A stretch of DNA of 64,000 nt from Paenibacillus sp. cl123 (GTDB lineage Bacteria > Bacillota > Bacilli > Paenibacillales > NBRC-103111), in assembly GCF_900101595.1 (NCBI RefSeq), contig NZ_FMYY01000001.1, positions 182,735 to 246,734 of the forward strand, in the 5' to 3' direction. Shown here piece by piece: positions 61,501-64,000 of the stretch. Under the pieces are notes generated by a model that saw only the letters and a list, made by a program, of their open reading frames with translations, was not told where the DNA came from and did not search any database. A program made the position numbers and the translations under genes. Every line of letters starts with the position of its first letter. Positions within the stretch are counted from its first letter, which is position 1.

Positions 61501-63804
61501 CTGTCCCTGGATATAGTACACGTAACGCCGTCCTCCGGTAATAATGCTCACCATATCGTACATCTCGCTGTCCTGGACCGTGACCCACTTGGCGTTGCGT
61601 CCGATCTGCGCGAGCGCGTAGGACAGGTGGTAGGCAGTGATGTTGCGCACCCAGGCGTTCTTGACGCTGTTCAGCACGACGAACCGTTCGGCATGCTTCT
61701 CATCGGCGTGATAAGGGTCGGTCTTGCCATTGTCCATCACCGTGTCGATGACCGAGGGATCGAACTCCGTATCGACCCGAATATTCTCAACCCCGACATT
61801 CTCGATGCGGGCGGCATCGGAATATTTCATCAGCGACGCGCCGCCGTACTTCAGCTCGACGGCGCTAGCGAGCGGAGCGTCCACCGTAACGGTATTGCCG
61901 TCTACAGCGGTAATGACGCGGTCAAAGTCGAGATTAAACGTCCCCCACTGAGCGGTGCTGTTCGTCCCCGGACGCATGTAAATATAGTCCATGCCGATGT
62001 CCCGGATGAACCGGGCGTTGCCGAAGCGGCGCACAATGACTGTGTCGCCTGCCCGGAAGCCGGAAGCGTCCTTGACCCGGAACGACCGGGCGCCCGCAGG
62101 CACATACAGATCGGCTACCGGCGTGGCCGAGGACGTATCTACAGTCAGGGCTGCGCTGCCGCCGATCTCGAGCAGGTTGCGGGCGACGGCGCCGGTCGCA
62201 TACAGCAGCGTGCCGTCTTCGCCTTGTCCTTCGCCGCGCAGCACGACCCCGCTGGCCGTGATGGTCAGCTTGCCGCCGATCTCGTAGCGGCCCTTCTTCA
62301 GCAGCACCGCTCCGCGGAAGCCGTCAGCCGAAAGCGGTAGCTTGGAGACCTGGTCGACGGCGGCTTGGATGCGAGCGGTATCGTCGCCTTCTCCCGGCTC
62401 TACGGCTATGCGGGCCTGCACGTCCGGCAGCTTCACGCCGCCGCCCTTGTAGCCGGCATGGGAGAAGTCCAGCACGCGATTGCCTTTGTAATCCGGCACA
62501 TAAGCGAGCTTGCCGTCCTCGCCGAGGTAAGCTACCGAGCTTTGGCCGGACGGAATGCCTGCCGGAGGGAGGACCGTGAAGTAGAAGCTGTCGTAAACAT
62601 CCCCCTCTCCGTCGGGGGTCAAGGTCAGCCTCAGCTCATACGAGCCTGGCTCGGCCGCCGTACCTTCCAGGCTCAGCGACCTGCTCTCTCCCTTGCTCCA
62701 GACGCCGCCCGGCACTTGCAGCACAGGCGTTCCGTCCCGCAGCAGCACGCCGTGTACCTGCAGCGCCACATTGGCCTGCACGGTTACAGCCGGATAGGCG
62801 TCGCCGGGAGCGAGCAACGCCGGCTGTCCGATCTCGGCCTTCATCGTCGGATGAGAGAGGCTGGTGTTCGCGATCAGCGCTTCGGCCAGCAGGTCCGCCG
62901 CGTCCGTCACCACGATCCACAGATCGGGGGTCAGCAGCTTTCGGCCGTCCTCCATCGCGACCTCGGCGTACACCCGGCTTGCGCCGGCGGCCAGCGCCTG
63001 CACGCTTCCCGACGCGTCGATGGCGACATTTTTGGCCGAAGAAGTCAGCTGGCGCAGTATGCCCCCCATATCGATCTCGCCGCCGCTTGTGCGCCTGCCC
63101 TTGAGCGTCAGCTTGGCCAAGCCGTCCTTGGGCAGCCGGATCTCTTCGTTGAGGGTATAAGGCCGTCCGGCTTCATCCGTGAAGTAGATCGCCTCCAGAT
63201 CGGCCGGAGGGGGCGTCTCCGTGGAAGTATGACGGTAGATGCCCAGCTCGAACAAATTCAGATTCAAATCCCGTGACAGCATAAACTCCACCTTCACATA
63301 ACGTGCCGCAACCTCTTGGTCCAGCAGCAGCAATTCGTCCTTATTGGACGGTTTTTTGGCCAATGCCGGCGTCCAGCCGGTCTTGTCGTCCGATACATAC
63401 ACGCGGATGCTGCTCAGATTGTCGACGCGGTTCAGATGAACATCGACAGCGTTGAAGGTCCGCTTCTCTCCGAGGTCAACCGACCACCAGACGTTCAGGT
63501 CCGTCCTATCCGCGCCGGCAGGCTGCCACCAGGTGCCGGTGGCATCGGTGTCATTGGCTTTGCCGGGCTCGCGGGATGACGTGGAGGAGCTGGCCTCAGC
63601 GGGCCGGTTCAAAGCCAGGTTGAGCGGCGGCTCCGCAGCCGCAGTCGCAGCCGCATCCGTCTGGCCGGAAGCGGCTGCCACCACTGCAGGGGCGGGCGCA
63701 GCTGCTTGTACGGCGGGGGGCATAGCCGTGTGGCCCGATGTGCCCAGCGCTAGGACGATCGTGCCTATGGCAGCGCGTTTGACCCATCGTCTTGATTTGT
63801 CCAT
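58549..63804 (-). CDS. Giant SLH-anchored beta-helix carbohydrate-active protein
   Basis: A 1,751-residue exported protein. Signal peptide (about 1-35), F5/8 type C (discoidin) domain (about 58-180, LNLALNRPAEASSS), bacterial Ig-like segment, pectate-lyase-like beta-helix (about 470-900; ARIQAAVDQVSKLPL, GAVLLKKGRYEIGGKLTI, VLRGEGQGEDGTLL), a second F5/8-type domain (about 1030-1160), two DUF5011/Ig-like repeats each with AYDPKDGDLTSRITVSG-type motifs (about 1161-1320), a Ser/Gly linker and three SLH domains (about 1558-1751) with VTRAQFASLL, VSREELAVLI and ASRAEAGVML. It should be a cell-surface polysaccharide lyase or hydrolase; catalytic residues cannot be assigned. ATG 63804 has AAAGGTGAT upstream. 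Confidence 0.85.
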   Translation of the reverse strand: MDKSRRWVKRAAIGTIVLALGTSGHTAMPPAVQAAAPAPAVVAAASGQTDAAATAAAEPPLNLALNRPAEASSSTSSREPGKANDTDATGTWWQPAGADRTDLNVWWSVDLGEKRTFNAVDVHLNRVDNLSSIRVYVSDDKTGWTPALAKKPSNKDELLLLDQEVAARYVKVEFMLSRDLNLNLFELGIYRHTSTETPPPADLEAIYFTDEAGRPYTLNEEIRLPKDGLAKLTLKGRRTSGGEIDMGGILRQLTSSAKNVAIDASGSVQALAAGASRVYAEVAMEDGRKLLTPDLWIVVTDAADLLAEALIANTSLSHPTMKAEIGQPALLAPGDAYPAVTVQANVALQVHGVLLRDGTPVLQVPGGVWSKGESRSLSLEGTAAEPGSYELRLTLTPDGEGDVYDSFYFTVLPPAGIPSGQSSVAYLGEDGKLAYVPDYKGNRVLDFSHAGYKGGGVKLPDVQARIAVEPGEGDDTARIQAAVDQVSKLPLSADGFRGAVLLKKGRYEIGGKLTITASGVVLRGEGQGEDGTLLYATGAVARNLLEIGGSAALTVDTSSATPVADLYVPAGARSFRVKDASGFRAGDTVIVRRFGNARFIRDIGMDYIYMRPGTNSTAQWGTFNLDFDRVITAVDGNTVTVDAPLASAVELKYGGASLMKYSDAARIENVGVENIRVDTEFDPSVIDTVMDNGKTDPYHADEKHAERFVVLNSVKNAWVRNITAYHLSYALAQIGRNAKWVTVQDSEMYDMVSIITGGRRYVYYIQGQLSLVQRTYAETARHAFVLDSRVQGPNVFLDSSAERNYNTSEPHHKWSVGGLFDGIRAPISIRDRAWLGSGHGWAGANYVTWNTEGELTSQQPPTAQNYAIGHIGTVVPGLVPDKYDKRPRKEAYWESVGRHVEPGSLYKQQLLERLGEQALSHIAQSPVGGGELDNPQAGQEQLPLLTDLRVDGRTVAGFKPDLYDYVVSLPLGTTNAPRVEASAQAGDTAEIMQADSPGGKAVITVRRPGGSSLLYTVQFHTLPVSGPLPQGLMPYPIAAASAGDSHASYPPQNAADGDVGTRWAGKGNQWIQFDLGRPRLVSHVLLARFGAFKYNFTIELSLDGSQWSTVYSGTSSGLADVLENHPVPDTMARYVRIAGTGNDQDAWNNLNEIVIAGDVPAIRLLGDNPAYAEAMTSYTDAGAAAYDPKDGDLTSRITVSGSVYTNRIGRYTVSYDVYDADGHAAETVTRAVYVRDTTPPVIRLNGSADIALDYGSAFHDPLATAADTYDGDLTGSIVIAGQVDTSRPGVYTLTYQVKDSSGNAAEEVIRTVRVREEESSSGSSAGGDTGSSSAGGSPSSQPKPLAETSKDGQTLLELAPEQLDAFMKEHPVTDGELAFRSASQDPAIVLRLPDATLAKLAAEHPELKLRVSTTLGDYVLPLAALPLPAMAERLKTKPEAVTIEIRIAKGDDSSSGRVSELLTGGGWTALAAPVEYSVTALAGGLRTEWNNFGMYVERTIPVTETAQLDPGLATVLVFDPGEGRMQFVPSVFVKTNTGSWQAVAKRTGNSLYVVAQTKRTFDDLHGHWAANDLSLLASKRIVDGVSERSFDPDGRVTRAQFASLLVRGLGLADARDAGAAAAFVDMPATAPYGAAIGTATAHGLIQGYEDGSFRPDAPVSREELAVLIDRAYTFAARGGASALSAPAAKLGSAYADQADIAVWARDSVFRLRELGMVEGQELDRFAPQRTASRAEAGVMLKRLLKQLAFLS

Positions 63805-63847
63805 ATTGCCATCACCTTTCCGTTTCGGTATTGTACGGCCAATTGTT

Positions 63848-63861
63848 TGAAACCGGTTTCA
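63848..63861 (-). promoter_or_regulatory. cre / LacI-type operator in the giant SLH promoter
   Basis: TGAAACCGGTTTCA is a perfect 14-bp palindrome and fits the strict CcpA operator TGWAANCGNTNWCA at every position. On the minus strand it occupies the spacer between TTGTTA (63870-63865) and AACAAT (63847-63842), a 17-bp spaced promoter, so binding would repress transcription of the giant SLH gene. A pathway-specific LacI-family repressor could also bind. The rest of the gap to 64000 holds nothing I recognise. Confidence 0.75.
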
Positions 63862-64000
63862 TCTTAACAAATGAAATCTGTACCCAAATAGGTAAAATTT
63901 TACGCTTGGCCTGTGTAAAATTGCGAAAAGCTGTGAAGACCTGTTGTTTTCGGCGGCTTTTTCTCTATTACGGCCTTCGCGCTCCGCGGCAAGTCTTGCT

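Overview
The window looks like chromosomal DNA from a Paenibacillus-type, spore-forming, low-to-mid GC Firmicute. The pointers are S-layer-homology (SLH) proteins, a B. subtilis-like eps/pts gene set, a spoVR-yhbH sporulation pair, GlcT-type antitermination, strong Shine-Dalgarno sequences with frequent GTG/TTG starts, and an LplA/YtcQ-type sugar ABC cassette with a membrane AraC regulator. All identifications rest on motif recognition in the sequence; no database search was run.

Region 1 (about 1-22,150) is a Wzx/Wzy-type exopolysaccharide locus. It opens with the end of a CpsB/YwqE tyrosine phosphatase, an SLH protein, a Wzz/YveK-type kinase modulator and a BY-kinase with a C-terminal tyrosine cluster. 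A bacillosamine cassette follows, equivalent to B. subtilis epsC-epsN-epsL-epsM (PglF, PglE, PglC, PglD): 4,6-dehydratase, aminotransferase, initiating phosphoglycosyl transferase and acetyltransferase. From about 8,900 to 18,400 the DNA becomes strikingly AT-rich. This island holds a WbuB-like glycosyltransferase, a CapE/FnlA-like dehydratase followed by a 27-codon stub of its partner reductase, two more glycosyltransferases, a flippase, a LicD-type phosphotransferase next to a glycerol-3-phosphate cytidylyltransferase, a polymerase and an acetyltransferase. It reads as a swapped serotype cassette. It is closed by a membrane-anchored repeat protein, a stalk-domain protein, a decayed IS256 element and a lone rmlC.

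Region 2 (22,200-29,240) holds a SAM methyltransferase, an imperfect 41-43 bp tandem repeat, a 55-codon coiled-coil gene on the minus strand, a DUF2334 (deacetylase-fold) protein with FG-GAP-like repeats, a 7TMR-DISM histidine kinase with its OmpR-type regulator, and a small acidic protein. Region 3 (29,250-34,530) is the glucose PTS operon glcT-crr-ptsG-ptsH-ptsI. It is preceded by a promoter and a RAT element that overlaps a terminator, so GlcT probably controls its own operon.

Region 4 (34,700-43,700) carries a PQQ-type sugar dehydrogenase lipoprotein, an MHYT-PAS histidine kinase, a Cof-type HAD phosphatase, a cold-shock protein with a long leader, the minus-strand yhbH-spoVR operon flanked by three degraded pieces of a second spoVR, and a Uma2-type nuclease-fold protein. 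Region 5 (43,900-54,340) is a polysaccharide-utilisation locus: membrane AraC regulator, two ABC permeases, a binding lipoprotein and a 1,431-residue secreted beta-helix protein. Region 6 (54,400-64,000) has aguA-aguB (agmatine to putrescine) on the minus strand, an orphan Spo0B-type sensor kinase, and a 1,751-residue SLH-anchored beta-helix protein on the minus strand with a perfect cre-type palindrome in its promoter.

Gene-poor stretches over 300 bp are 20,174-21,318 (IS relic and decayed DNA), 21,877-22,246 (terminator, otherwise nothing clear), 23,036-23,550 (tandem repeats and a hairpin), 42,634-43,075 (spoVR fragment and promoter), 43,683-43,995 (spoVR fragment and regulator sites) and 56,387-56,702 (promoter). 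No tRNA, rRNA or CRISPR array was seen.
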